In this document: piece after piece, positions 51,223-60,620 of the stretch
How positions within the stretch are numbered: the first letter of the stretch is position 1
How the letters are laid out: every line of letters starts with the position of its first letter
Assembly: GCA_018242485.1 (NCBI GenBank)
Contig: JAFEBV010000001.1
Location: 95,233 to 159,232 of the forward strand
Length of the DNA stretch: 64,000 nucleotides
Origin: Pseudomonadota bacterium
GTDB lineage: Bacteria; Pseudomonadota; Gammaproteobacteria; Xanthomonadales; Xanthomonadaceae
Reading direction: 5' to 3'
The notes under the pieces: model-generated
Database searches by the model: none
What the model was told of the DNA's origin: nothing
The model's input: only the letters and a program-made list of their open reading frames with translations
Made by a program: the position numbers and the translations under genes

Positions 51223-53979
51223 ATGGCTCGACTCTTTCGATGGCTCCGCCGTGCACTCTACGCCGGCCTTTTCCTGCTCGTTCTTGCCGTTGCCGGATTG
51301 GGCGTCGCCTACTGGCTGATCGTACCGCGCCTGCCCGACGTGGACAGTTTGCGCCACGTGGAAATGCAGTTGCCGCTGAACGTGTATTCGCGCGAGGGCC
51401 GGCTGATCGCGCAGTTCGGCGAGACCCGCCGCTACCCGGTGAAGATCAAGGACGTGCCGCAGCGCGTGCGCGAGGCGTTTCTCGCCACCGAGGATGCGCA
51501 CTTCTACCAGCATCCAGGCGTGGATTGGCGCGGCGTTGCGCGCGCGATGTGGCTGATCGCCACCACCCACGAGCACCGTGTCCCCGGCGGCAGCACCATC
51601 ACCCAGCAGGTGGCGCGGCAGTTCTTCCTGAGCAACGAATACAGCTACACGCGCAAGGCCACCGAGATCCTGCTGGCGCTGAAGATCGAGCGCGAGTTGA
51701 GCAAGGACGAGATCTTCGAGCTCTACCTCAACAAGTGCTTCTTCGGCAACCGCGCCTACGGCGTGGCCGCCGCTGCCGATTACTACTACGGCAAGCAGCT
51801 CGACCAGCTCAGCCTCGACGAAGCCGCTTCGCTGGCGGCTATTCCGAAATTCCCGTCCAGCGGCAATCCGATCTCCAACCCTGACCGCGCGCTGGAGCGG
51901 CGCAACTGGGTGCTCGACCGCATGGCGGAAAACGGTTTCATCACGACGGCCGAGCGCGACGCGGCGAAGGCGCAGGCGCCGCACGCCGCGCCGCACGAGC
52001 CGCCGGTGGAGGTGGATGCGCCCTATGTGGCCGAGATGGTTCGGCAGGCGATGCTCGACCGCTACGGCAGCGACGCGCTCGACCGCGGCTACAAGGTCTA
52101 CACGACCATCGACGGCGCCAAGCAGGCGGCGGCCAACCTCGCGGTGCGCAACGATCTGCTGGTGTACGACCACCGCCACGGCTACCGCGGCGCGGAAGCG
52201 CATCTGGATCTGGCTGCAGAGACGGATCGCACGGCGCTGCTGGGCAAATTGCAGGCGCGCGGAATCCTCGGCGGCCTGCTGCCCGGCGTGGTCACGCAGA
52301 CCAGCACGACCAGCGCGCAGGTGCTGCTGGGCAGCGGCCAGGAAGTGACGATCGGCATGGACGACGTGCGCTGGGCACTGGCCGGCAAACGCCGCTTGGA
52401 CGAGTTGCTGCATCGCGGCGACGTGATCCGTCTGCTGCCGGTCACCCAGGCCGACAAGGACAATCAGGCGCGGGTGGATGCGCTCAACAAGATCCGCGGG
52501 CAGGTCGATGCCGACAAGCTCGCGCCGCCGCCGCCGAACGTCGATCCGGCGGCCAGCGCCATCGTCAGCTACCAGCTCGAGGAAATCCCGAAGGCGCAGT
52601 CGGCACTGGTGTCGCTGGATCCGGAAGACGGCGCGCTGCGCGCGCTGGTCGGCGGCTTCTCGTTCACCCAGAGCAAGTTCAACCGCGCCACCCAGGCACT
52701 GCGCCAGCCCGGATCGAGCTTCAAGCCCTTCATCTACGCGGCAGCGATGGAGCGCGGGTTTTCGCCAGCGTCGATCGTGCTCGACGCGCCGGTGGTGTTC
52801 AACGACCACACCAGCGGCAAGAGCTGGCGCCCGCAGAACGACGACGGCAAGTTCTTCGGGCCGATGCGCCTGCGGCAGGCGCTGGCGCTGTCGCGCAACC
52901 TCGTCTCGGTGCGTCTGCTGGACGCCATCGGCGTGGACTTCGCGCGCAAATACATCCAGAACTTCGGCTTCACCGAGCAGAGCCTGCCCAACAACCTGAC
53001 CATGGCGCTGGGTTCGGCTACGGTGCCGCCGATGTGGATGGCGCGCGGCTATGCGGTATTCGCCAACGGCGGCTTCCGCGTCGAGCCCTACTTCATCGAT
53101 CGCGTGGTCGATCGCGACGGCGTCACCATCGCCCGCGCGCATCCGGCGCGCGCGTGCCGCAATTGCGCGGAACGCGCGCAGCAGGATCAGGCGGTGTCGA
53201 GCGTGGTCGATGGGTTCGATCTGGCCCCGGTCGCCACCGCGGCCACCGCCGACGCATCCAGCTCCGGTTCCGCGTCCTCCGACACCGGCGATGGCTTCGA
53301 TCTCGATGCCCATCCGGCGGCCTCCAGCACCGCCAGCGACAAGACCGTCGCCAGTGGCGCCGCATCGCCGGCCGCATCGCCGGCATCCTCGACCGCATCG
53401 CCCGCAGTTGATGCCGCGGCGGTCGCCGCCACACCCGCCGCACCGCCGATCGACCCGGATTTCGTCGGCCCGCCGTCCACCTTCCCCGCGCGCCGCGCCA
53501 TCGACGAACGCACCGCCTTCCTCGTCGCGTCGATGATGCAGACCGTGATCCAGCACGGCACCGGCACCGCCGCGCTGGTGCTGCATCGCGCCGACATCGG
53601 CGGCAAGACCGGCACCACCAACGACATGCACGACGCTTGGTTCTCCGGCTACGGCGGGCACTTCGTCACCACCGTGTGGGTGGGCATGGACGACTACTCC
53701 ACCCTCGGCCACGGCGAATTCGGCGCGCGCGCCGCGTTGCCGATCTGGATCGACTACATGCGCGTGGCGCTGGCCAACGTGCCGGAGAACCCACTGGTGC
53801 CGCCGCCGGGCATCGTCACCGTGCAGGTCGACGGTGGCGGCCACATCCTGCCGGCCGGCTCCACCGGCGGCATGACCGACTACTTCAAGGCCGAGGATCT
53901 GCAGCGCTTCCAGAACGAGGTGCCGGACACCTCCGACACCAACGGCGCGAACAGCGAGAAGGCTTTTGATATCTTCTGA
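51223..53979 (+). CDS. mrcA: Penicillin-binding protein 1A (bifunctional)
   Basis: 918 residues, longer than the roughly 850 of E. coli. A short cytoplasmic tail and one membrane helix, the glycosyltransferase domain with FLATEDAHFYQHPGVDWRG and GGSTITQQVARQFFLS, an OB-like insert, and the transpeptidase with SxxK (S498), SRN and KTGTT (K795). Between SRN and KTG, about residues 660-745, a low-complexity Ala/Ser/Pro/Asp insertion has two VVDGFDL/GDGFDL copies. It polymerises and crosslinks peptidoglycan. It is divergent from pilM, a linkage common in proteobacteria. Confidence 0.96.
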   Translation: MARLFRWLRRALYAGLFLLVLAVAGLGVAYWLIVPRLPDVDSLRHVEMQLPLNVYSREGRLIAQFGETRRYPVKIKDVPQRVREAFLATEDAHFYQHPGVDWRGVARAMWLIATTHEHRVPGGSTITQQVARQFFLSNEYSYTRKATEILLALKIERELSKDEIFELYLNKCFFGNRAYGVAAAADYYYGKQLDQLSLDEAASLAAIPKFPSSGNPISNPDRALERRNWVLDRMAENGFITTAERDAAKAQAPHAAPHEPPVEVDAPYVAEMVRQAMLDRYGSDALDRGYKVYTTIDGAKQAAANLAVRNDLLVYDHRHGYRGAEAHLDLAAETDRTALLGKLQARGILGGLLPGVVTQTSTTSAQVLLGSGQEVTIGMDDVRWALAGKRRLDELLHRGDVIRLLPVTQADKDNQARVDALNKIRGQVDADKLAPPPPNVDPAASAIVSYQLEEIPKAQSALVSLDPEDGALRALVGGFSFTQSKFNRATQALRQPGSSFKPFIYAAAMERGFSPASIVLDAPVVFNDHTSGKSWRPQNDDGKFFGPMRLRQALALSRNLVSVRLLDAIGVDFARKYIQNFGFTEQSLPNNLTMALGSATVPPMWMARGYAVFANGGFRVEPYFIDRVVDRDGVTIARAHPARACRNCAERAQQDQAVSSVVDGFDLAPVATAATADASSSGSASSDTGDGFDLDAHPAASSTASDKTVASGAASPAASPASSTASPAVDAAAVAATPAAPPIDPDFVGPPSTFPARRAIDERTAFLVASMMQTVIQHGTGTAALVLHRADIGGKTGTTNDMHDAWFSGYGGHFVTTVWVGMDDYSTLGHGEFGARAALPIWIDYMRVALANVPENPLVPPPGIVTVQVDGGGHILPAGSTGGMTDYFKAEDLQRFQNEVPDTSDTNGANSEKAFDIF

Positions 53980-54042
53980 CGGTCGGTGCCAGCCGACCCG
54001 CCCGGCACTCGCCGCGGCGGACGTGTCCTCAGCGCCGCCGCC

Positions 54043-54699
54043 ATGCGATACGCCCCCGACTCGACTCGCCACACCCACGCCGTCGCGCACAGCCAGACCC
54101 GCACCCGCGAACGTCGCCAGCGCCTGGCCATCGAAGCGGCGCGGCTGATCGCCGAGGGCGGCATCCGCGATTACCACCTCGCCAAGCGCAAAGCCGCGCA
54201 GCGGCTGGACATCCACGACGATGCCAGCCTGCCGCGCAACCGCGAGATCGAGGACGCCCTGCGCGACTACCAGCGCCTGTTCCACGGCGACCGCCACGCG
54301 CAGGGGCTGAGCCTGCGCCGGGAGGCGGCCGCACGCGCCATGGCGTTCTTTGCGCCGTTCCAGCCGCGGTTGGTCGGCGCCGTGCTCGAGGGCACCGCCG
54401 ACGAACACTCCGCGGTGTGCCTGCACCTGTACGAAGACGACTCCGAACGCGTGCCAGCCTTCCTCGCCGAGCACGCCATTCCTGCCGAGCCGTCCAGCCG
54501 CCGCGTGCGTCTGGATCGCGAGCGCAGCATCGACGCGCCGGTGTGGCTGTTCAGTGCCGAGGATCTGCCCTTCGACCTCACCGTGCTGCCGCGCGCCGCG
54601 CTGCGGCAGGCACCGCTGGACCGGATCGACGACCAACCGATGCGGCGCGCCTCACTGGCCGCGCTGGAGGAACTGCTGGCCGCATCCGAGGCACCGTAG
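54043..54699 (+). CDS. Conserved protein of unknown function, possible nucleotidyltransferase-like
   Basis: 218 residues from ATG 54043. The basic N-terminal helical part has ERRQRLAIEAARLIAEGGIRDYHLAKRKAAQRL. The second half (LVGAVLEGTADEHSAVCLHLYEDDSERVPAFLAEHAIP, and PFDLTVLP, RQAPLD, QPMRRASLAALEELL) recalls nucleotidyltransferase-like sequences by pattern only. No signal peptide. It begins 63 bp after mrcA and may share its transcript. The function is not known. Confidence 0.78.
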   Translation: MRYAPDSTRHTHAVAHSQTRTRERRQRLAIEAARLIAEGGIRDYHLAKRKAAQRLDIHDDASLPRNREIEDALRDYQRLFHGDRHAQGLSLRREAAARAMAFFAPFQPRLVGAVLEGTADEHSAVCLHLYEDDSERVPAFLAEHAIPAEPSSRRVRLDRERSIDAPVWLFSAEDLPFDLTVLPRAALRQAPLDRIDDQPMRRASLAALEELLAASEAP

Positions 54700-54718
54700 C
54701 GGCGTCATCACCGGAAAC

Positions 54719-54746
54719 GCAAACGCCCCCGGTCGCGGGCGTTTGC
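54719..54746. terminator. Stem-loop between convergent genes
   Basis: GCAAACGCCC, 8-nt loop, GGGCGTTTGC. It could serve both the plus-strand gene ending at 54699 and gltA. No long U-tract on either side. Confidence 0.55.
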
Positions 54747-54775
54747 TGCACTACGCTGTACGGCTGAACTTTGCC

Positions 54776-56071
54776 TCAGCGCTGCGCCATCGGCACGAAA
54801 TCGCGGCGCGTCTGGCCAATGTAGACCTGTCGCGGCCGCCCGATCTTGGAATCGGCCTCGGCGCTCTGTTCCAACCAGTGCGCGACCCAGCCGGCGGTAC
54901 GGGCGATGGCGAACATCACCGTGAACATCTCGGTGGGAATGCCCAGCGCCTTGTAGATGATGCCCGAGTAGAAATCCACGTTCGGGTAGAGCTTGCGGGC
55001 GATGAAGTACTCGTCCTTCAACGCGACTTCTTCCAGCTTCAGGGCGATTTCCAGCATCGGATCGTTGACGCCCAGTTCGGCCAGCACCTTGTGGGTCATC
55101 TCGCGGATGATGGTCGCGCGCGGGTCGAAGTTCTTGTACACGCGGTGGCCGAAGCCCATCAGGCGGAAGCCGGAATGCTTGTCCTTGGCGCGCTCGACCG
55201 CCTTGCCCACGTCCTCCGGGCGACCGATCTGCGCGAGCATGCTCAGCACCGCCTCGTTGGCGCCGCCGTGCGCCGGCCCCCACAGCGCGGCCACGCCGGC
55301 GGCGACGCAAGCATAGGGGTTGGCGCCGGTCGAGCCGACCAAGCGCACCGTCGAGGTGGAGGCGTTCTGCTCGTGGTCGGCGTGCAGGATGAACAGCAGA
55401 TCCAGCGCCTTGGCGACCACCGGATTGAGTTGCAGCGGCTCGCTGGGCACCTCGAACATCATGTGCAGGAAACGATCGACGAACTCGAGGTTGTTGCGCG
55501 GATAGCGCAGCGCCCAGCCGATCGAGTAGCGGTAGCAGGCCGCGGCGATGGTCGGCACCTTGGCGATCAGGCGGATCGCCGCCAGCCGGCGCTTCTCCGG
55601 ATCCTCCAGATCCAGCCCGTGGTGGTAGAACGCGGCCAGCGAGCCGACCATGCCGGTCAGCATCGCCATCGGATGGGCGTCGTGGCGGAAGCCGAACAGG
55701 AAGTTGCGGAACGCCTCGTGCATCATCGTGTGATGGGTCACCTCGTGCTCGAAGGCGGAGAACTGCGCCGCGTTCGGCAACTCGCCGTGCATCAGCAGGT
55801 AGGCGACCTCGAGGAAGCTGGACTGCTTGGCCAGTTGTTCGATCGGATAGCCGCGGTACATCAACACCCCGGCATCGCCGTCGATGTAGGTGATCGCCGA
55901 CTTGCAACTGGCGGTGGCGATGAAGCCCTGGTCGTAGGTGAAATGGCCGGTCGCGGCCGGCAGCTTGGCGATGTCGATGCAGGAGGGGCCGACCGTGCCG
56001 GGAATCAACGGCAGCTCGACGGACTTGCCGGTGGCGGAATCGCTCAACAGCACGCTCTTGCTCTCGGACAC
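54776..56071 (-). CDS. gltA: Citrate synthase
   Basis: 431 residues from a GTG start with AAGGAG 6 nt upstream. Type II (NADH-sensitive, hexameric) citrate synthase by length and by the N-terminal beta domain. Active-site segments [29 protein letters not shown] and [17 protein letters not shown] are present. It condenses acetyl-CoA and oxaloacetate at entry to the TCA cycle, downstream of the dehydrogenase complex encoded at 13135-17096. Confidence 0.97.
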   Translation of the reverse strand: MSESKSVLLSDSATGKSVELPLIPGTVGPSCIDIAKLPAATGHFTYDQGFIATASCKSAITYIDGDAGVLMYRGYPIEQLAKQSSFLEVAYLLMHGELPNAAQFSAFEHEVTHHTMMHEAFRNFLFGFRHDAHPMAMLTGMVGSLAAFYHHGLDLEDPEKRRLAAIRLIAKVPTIAAACYRYSIGWALRYPRNNLEFVDRFLHMMFEVPSEPLQLNPVVAKALDLLFILHADHEQNASTSTVRLVGSTGANPYACVAAGVAALWGPAHGGANEAVLSMLAQIGRPEDVGKAVERAKDKHSGFRLMGFGHRVYKNFDPRATIIREMTHKVLAELGVNDPMLEIALKLEEVALKDEYFIARKLYPNVDFYSGIIYKALGIPTEMFTVMFAIARTAGWVAHWLEQSAEADSKIGRPRQVYIGQTRRDFVPMAQR

Positions 56072-56426
56072 GGCCTGCTCCTTGCATTGGGATCGGCGCG
56101 CCCGCGCCGCGATGTCGATGCCGCGACGGGATCGCGCGGGTCGAAGGGATCGCAGATTATTGCACAGCACAAGAACGCCGGCAGTACCCGCATGGGTCAA
56201 GGCGCGGCCATGCGGATGGGCGCGGGTGGGAGTGTGCAGACGCGATCGGCAACGCCCTCATGACAGGCAATGGACGCGCCCTGCGTGGTTTGCGGTCGGG
56301 AAGGTTTACACCGACCAACAGACGCGCGTGAGCGCGTCAATGCGACTCGCGGGCAGATGGCACGAGGCACCGGAGGGATGCTGCGACAGAAGGTCGGCGG
56401 GATGCTGTGCGCGCCGACCCGATCAA
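56072..56426. other. Intergenic region between gltA and rpmE2
   Basis: 355 bp with no gene I can support. It should hold the gltA promoter; AATAAT on the minus strand near 56157 is a possible -10. Confidence 0.4.
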
Positions 56427-56453
56427 GGAAACGCTGATTAGTTCAGCGCTTCC
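56427..56453. repeat. Palindromic element after rpmE2
   Basis: GGAAACGCTGA, 5-nt loop, TCAGCGCTTCC: 11-bp arms with one mismatch. Same design as 31526-31555. It lies just downstream of the rpmE2 stop. Confidence 0.75.
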
Positions 56454-56459
56454 CCGAGA

Positions 56460-56702
56460 TCACTTCTGGTAGCGCTTGCGGAAGCGATCGACGCGGCCGC
56501 TGGTGTCGAGCATCTTCTGCTTGCCGGTGTAAAACGGGTGCGAGTGCGAGGAGATTTCGATCTTGACCAGCGGGTATTCCTGGCCATCCTCCCACTTGAT
56601 CGTCTCCTTGCTGGCGAGTGTGGAACGCGTCAGGAAGGAGAAGTCGGAGGTCACGTCCTGAAACACGACCGCACGGTAATTGGGATGGATGTCGGCTTTC
56701 AT
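56460..56702 (-). CDS. rpmE2: 50S ribosomal protein L31 type B
   Basis: 80 residues: [41 protein letters not shown] and the terminal [10 protein letters not shown]. It has no cysteines, so it is the zinc-free form, which in many bacteria replaces the zinc-binding L31 under zinc limitation. I could not confirm a Zur box upstream. Confidence 0.96.
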   Translation of the reverse strand: MKADIHPNYRAVVFQDVTSDFSFLTRSTLASKETIKWEDGQEYPLVKIEISSHSHPFYTGKQKMLDTSGRVDRFRKRYQK

Positions 56703-56811
56703 GGGCAGGCCTGCCTGAGAATGGGTCTTGTGATGTCGCGGGAAAAGATGTTCATTCTAGCCGTTTCAATGCTCTATCCGCAAGCCACAGCCTCGTGAAC
56801 GAGTGACGCGC

Positions 56812-57864
56812 TCATGTACCCATCGTGGCGCAGTCGATCACGAAGCGGTACTTCACATCGCTCTTGAGCATGCGTTCGTAAGCGGCATCGATGGCTTGCG
56901 CGGCGATGATCTCGATATCGGCCACGATGCCGTGCTGCGCGCAGAAATCCAGCATCTCCTGGGTTTCCGGCAAACCACCGATCAAGGAACCGGCAATGGC
57001 CTTGCGTCCGAACACCAGCCCCATCACATTGGGACTGGGGTGCGGCGAAGCCGGTGCGCCGACCAGACACATCGTGGCGTCGCGCTTGAGCAAGCCGATG
57101 AAACCATCCAGCACATGCGGCGCGGCGACGGTGTTGAGGATGAAATCGAAACTCCCTGCGTGCGCTTGCATCTGCGCAGCATCGCGCGAATTCACCACTT
57201 CATCGGCACCCAATCGATGCGCTTCGCCGCGCTTGGATTCGCTGGTGGTGAACGCAACCACATGCGCGCCCAGCGCATGCGCGAGCTTGACGCCCATATG
57301 ACCCAACCCGCCGATGCCGACGATACCGACCTTCTTGCCCGGACCGGCGCCCCAACGCCGCAGCGGCGAATAGGTGGTGATGCCGGCGCACAGCAACGGC
57401 GCCACGGCTGCCAGTTGCGCCCGCGGATGCCGTATCTGCAACACGAAGCGCTGATCCACCACGATCCGCTGCGAGTAGCCGCCGAGCGTGTGCCCGGGGG
57501 CATCGGGCGTCGGAAAATTGTAGGTGCCGGTGAATCCATTCGTGCAGTACTGCTCCAACCCTTCAGCGCAGGATGCACAGCGCCGACAGCTATCCACCAG
57601 ACAGCCCACGCCGACGGTATCGCCCGCCTTGAACGCGGCGACATCCGTACCCACCGCACTGACATGACCGACGATCTCGTGCCCCGGCACGCACGGGTAC
57701 AGGGTGCCCGGCCATTCGCTGCGCACCGTGTGCAAATCGGAATGGCAAATGCCGCAATAGGCGATGTCGATCTGCACATCCTGCGGCCCCGGCGCGCGGC
57801 GCTGGATGTCGATGGCGACGAGGGTTTGATCGGCCGCGTGGGCACCGAAAGCATGGGTTGTCAT
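56812..57864 (-). CDS. Zinc-dependent NAD(P) alcohol dehydrogenase (cinnamyl-alcohol type)
   Basis: 350 residues, medium-chain dehydrogenase. Catalytic-zinc motif CGICHSDLH and PGHEIVG, structural-zinc cysteines in CRRCASCAEGLEQYC, Rossmann motif VGIVGIGGLGHMGVKLAHALG followed by TTSESKR, typical of NADP-preferring YahK/AdhA-like aldehyde reductases. The substrate is broad or unknown. A monocistronic layout is likely. Confidence 0.93.
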   Translation of the reverse strand: MTTHAFGAHAADQTLVAIDIQRRAPGPQDVQIDIAYCGICHSDLHTVRSEWPGTLYPCVPGHEIVGHVSAVGTDVAAFKAGDTVGVGCLVDSCRRCASCAEGLEQYCTNGFTGTYNFPTPDAPGHTLGGYSQRIVVDQRFVLQIRHPRAQLAAVAPLLCAGITTYSPLRRWGAGPGKKVGIVGIGGLGHMGVKLAHALGAHVVAFTTSESKRGEAHRLGADEVVNSRDAAQMQAHAGSFDFILNTVAAPHVLDGFIGLLKRDATMCLVGAPASPHPSPNVMGLVFGRKAIAGSLIGGLPETQEMLDFCAQHGIVADIEIIAAQAIDAAYERMLKSDVKYRFVIDCATMGT

Positions 57865-57993
57865 CGAACCACCGCAAGGTATTGAGGAGTCCGCACGATA
57901 CTCGGGTTATCCATCCAATACACAGCCGCTGCTTCGTTTCTTGCCATGCACGCAAGGCGAGCAACTTGCGCACAACGCGAGCTGGAACCCGCG

Positions 57994-60114
57994 TCAGGCA
58001 CCGGCATAGCGCTCTGCGCCGCCCACCCAGCGCGCGACGAGCTGCGCCGCCCGCTCCGGATCGCTCGCCAGCAGGTCGGCGGCAAGTTGCTGTACGCGCG
58101 GCAGCAGGGGTGCATCGCGCATCAAGTCGGCGACCCGGAACTGCGCCAGACCGGTCTGCCGGGCACCCAGCAGCTCGCCCGGCCCGCGCAGTTCCAGATC
58201 CTTCTGCGCGATCGCGAAGCCGTCGGTGGTGGCGCGCATCGCCTCGATCCGTTGGCGCGCCTGCGCCGACAGCGGCGGCTGATAGATCAGCACGCAGGTG
58301 GAGATCGCCGCGCCGCGCCCGACCCGCCCGCGCAACTGGTGCAATTGCGCCAGCCCGAGGCGCTCGGCGTTTTCGATCAGCATCAGACTGGCGCGCGGCA
58401 CATCCACGCCGACTTCGATCACCGTGGTGGCGACCAGCACGTCGAGCGCGGCGTCCTTGAAGGCGCGCATGGTCGCCTGTTTCTCGGCTGCCTTCATCCG
58501 CCCATGGACGAATCCCACGCGCAGGCCGGGCAGGCGTTCGACCAGTTGCTGGTGGAGGCTGGAGGCGGCTTGCGCTTGCAGTTCCTCGTTGTCGTCGATC
58601 AGGGTGCACACCCAGTACGCCTGTCGACCCTCCGCGCAGGCCGCACGCACGCGCTCGATCAATTCGTCGCGCCGCGCCGCGCTGGCGGCCACGGTCTGCA
58701 CCGGGGTGCGCCCGGGCGGCAATTCGTCGATCACCGACACATCGAGGTCGGCGTAGGCAGTCATCGCCAGCGTGCGCGGGATCGGCGTGGCGGTCATCAC
58801 CAGCTGATGCGGCACCAGTTCGCCGGCGACACCCTTGTCGCGCAGCGCCAGCCGCTGATGGACGCCGAATCGGTGCTGCTCGTCCACGACGACCAAGCCC
58901 AGATCGGCGAAGGCCACGCCTTCCTGCATCAGCGCGTGGGTGCCGATCACCACCTGCGCGCGACCGTCGGCGATCTCCGCCAGCGCTTCGCGTCGCTCGC
59001 GCGCGGGCAGCTTGCCGGCCAGCCACGCCACCCGCACGCGCAGCGGCTCCAGCCACGCACGGAAGCTCGCGCAGTGCTGCTCGGCCAGCAATTCGGTCGG
59101 TGCCATCAACGCCACCTGACGGCCGGCGACAACCGCGCGCACCGACGCCAGTGCCGCCACCGCGGTCTTGCCGGAGCCGACATCGCCCTGCAGCAGGCGC
59201 AGCATCGGCTCGGCGCGCGCCATGTCGGCGGCGATCTGCGCAAGCACACGCTCCTGCGCACCGGTGAGAGCGAAGCCGAGCTGCACGCGCAATGCGGCGA
59301 CGAGTTTGTCGCCGGCGGCGATCGGGCGCGCGCCCAGCCGACGGATCGCCATGCGCTGCCGGCGCAGGCCGATCTGGTAGGCCAGCAGTTCCTCCAACGC
59401 CAGCCGTTTCTGCGCGGGATGGATGCCCGCCGCCAGCAGCGCAGTGTCGGTGCCGGCGGCGGGCTGGTGGACGCACAGCAGCGCCTCGCGCAAGCCGGGC
59501 AGGTGCAGATCGGCGAGCACGGTTTGCGGCAGCAATTCCAGCTCCTGCGCCGGCGGCAGGCGTTGCAGCGCCTGCCCGACCAGCCGCCGCAGCGCGGCCG
59601 CACCGATGCCCTCGATCGCCGGATACACCGGATCGAGACGGTCGCTCAGCACCGGCTCGCCCTCGTCGGCGAGAAACTGGTACGACGGATGGGCGATCTC
59701 CAGACCCGCGCGGCCTTCGCGCGGGGTACCGAACACGCGAATGCGCCTCCCAACCGCGAACTGCGCGACCTGTGCCGCGGTGAAATGGAAAAACCGCAGC
59801 ACCAGACTGGCGCCGGAATCGTCGCCGATCGCCACCTGCAGCATCGGCCGATAGCGAAAGCCGCGTTCGACCGCCTCCACTCGCCCCACCGCCTGCGCCG
59901 CCACGCCGGGTTGCATGGCGCGGATGGCGCTCAGCCGGGTGCGATCCTCGTAACGCAGAGGCAGGTGAAACCACAGGTCGCGCACCCGCAGCAACCCCTG
60001 CGCGGCCAGCTTTTCCGCGACACCGGGACCGACTCCGGCCAGCACGCTCGGCGACGCATCGCCGCCCGCCGCCAAATCCGGCGCGGGCGTTTTCGCTCGT
60101 GACGCGCGTGCCAC
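57994..60114 (-). CDS. recG: ATP-dependent DNA helicase RecG
   Basis: 706 residues. The N-terminal wedge (OB) domain is visible as LWFHLPLRYEDRTRL and DDSGASLVLRFF. Helicase motifs: LLQGDVGSGKTAVAALA (I), MAPTELLAEQH (Ia), VVVDEQHRFGVHQR (II, DEQH), MTATPIPRTLAM (III), VATTVIEVGVDVPRASLM (V) and QLRGRVGRG (VI). It remodels stalled forks and Holliday junctions. It follows ridA by 7 bp. Confidence 0.97.
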   Translation of the reverse strand: MARASRAKTPAPDLAAGGDASPSVLAGVGPGVAEKLAAQGLLRVRDLWFHLPLRYEDRTRLSAIRAMQPGVAAQAVGRVEAVERGFRYRPMLQVAIGDDSGASLVLRFFHFTAAQVAQFAVGRRIRVFGTPREGRAGLEIAHPSYQFLADEGEPVLSDRLDPVYPAIEGIGAAALRRLVGQALQRLPPAQELELLPQTVLADLHLPGLREALLCVHQPAAGTDTALLAAGIHPAQKRLALEELLAYQIGLRRQRMAIRRLGARPIAAGDKLVAALRVQLGFALTGAQERVLAQIAADMARAEPMLRLLQGDVGSGKTAVAALASVRAVVAGRQVALMAPTELLAEQHCASFRAWLEPLRVRVAWLAGKLPARERREALAEIADGRAQVVIGTHALMQEGVAFADLGLVVVDEQHRFGVHQRLALRDKGVAGELVPHQLVMTATPIPRTLAMTAYADLDVSVIDELPPGRTPVQTVAASAARRDELIERVRAACAEGRQAYWVCTLIDDNEELQAQAASSLHQQLVERLPGLRVGFVHGRMKAAEKQATMRAFKDAALDVLVATTVIEVGVDVPRASLMLIENAERLGLAQLHQLRGRVGRGAAISTCVLIYQPPLSAQARQRIEAMRATTDGFAIAQKDLELRGPGELLGARQTGLAQFRVADLMRDAPLLPRVQQLAADLLASDPERAAQLVARWVGGAERYAGA

Positions 60115-60121
60115 GCCTGCA

Positions 60122-60505
60122 TCAATCCAGTTGCAGCACCAGATCGACTTCCACCCGTGCGCCCTTCGGCAACGCGGCCACGCCGATGGTGGATCGCGCC
60201 GGATACGGGGCTCTGAAATACTCGGCCATCACCGCGTTCACCGCAGCGAAATCGGCAAGGTCGGTGAGGTAGATGCCCACCCGCACGACATGGCTGAAAT
60301 CGCCTCCAGCAGCCGCGCACACCGCGCGCAGGTTGTCGAACACCCGCCGCGCCTGCGCGGCGATGTCGCCCTCGACGAGCTGGCCGCTGGCCGGATCGAG
60401 CGGAATCTGCCCGGAGGTGTACACGGTGCGGCCGGCGACGACGGCCTGACTGTAGGGGCCGATGGCGGCCGGGGCGGATGGCGTGGCGACGGGCTGGCGG
60501 GGCAT
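60122..60505 (-). CDS. ridA: RidA family enamine/imine deaminase
   Basis: 127 residues. Motifs AIGPYSQAVVAGRTVYTSGQIPLDP, VGIYLTDLADFAAVN and ARSTIGVAALPKGARVEVD with the catalytic Arg. It hydrolyses reactive 2-aminoacrylate-type intermediates. It sits between spoT and recG as in other gammaproteobacteria. Confidence 0.96.
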   Translation of the reverse strand: MPRQPVATPSAPAAIGPYSQAVVAGRTVYTSGQIPLDPASGQLVEGDIAAQARRVFDNLRAVCAAAGGDFSHVVRVGIYLTDLADFAAVNAVMAEYFRAPYPARSTIGVAALPKGARVEVDLVLQLD

Positions 60506-60620
60506 GGCAGGTTCTCGTGGCGGGCGACGCCGGTCATTGTCGCCGATGGCGGGTATCGTGCGCTGGCAAACCTCGAATCACGCTGATGCCCGTCCATGCT
60601 GCGCACCGCAACAACCACCT

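Noticed and set aside
51187..54636. An open frame of over 1100 codons on the minus strand across mrcA
   Set aside because: It is antisense to a complete PBP1A with all catalytic motifs; high GC keeps the opposite strand open, and its composition (runs of Arg, Gly, Ala, His) is typical of such shadows.
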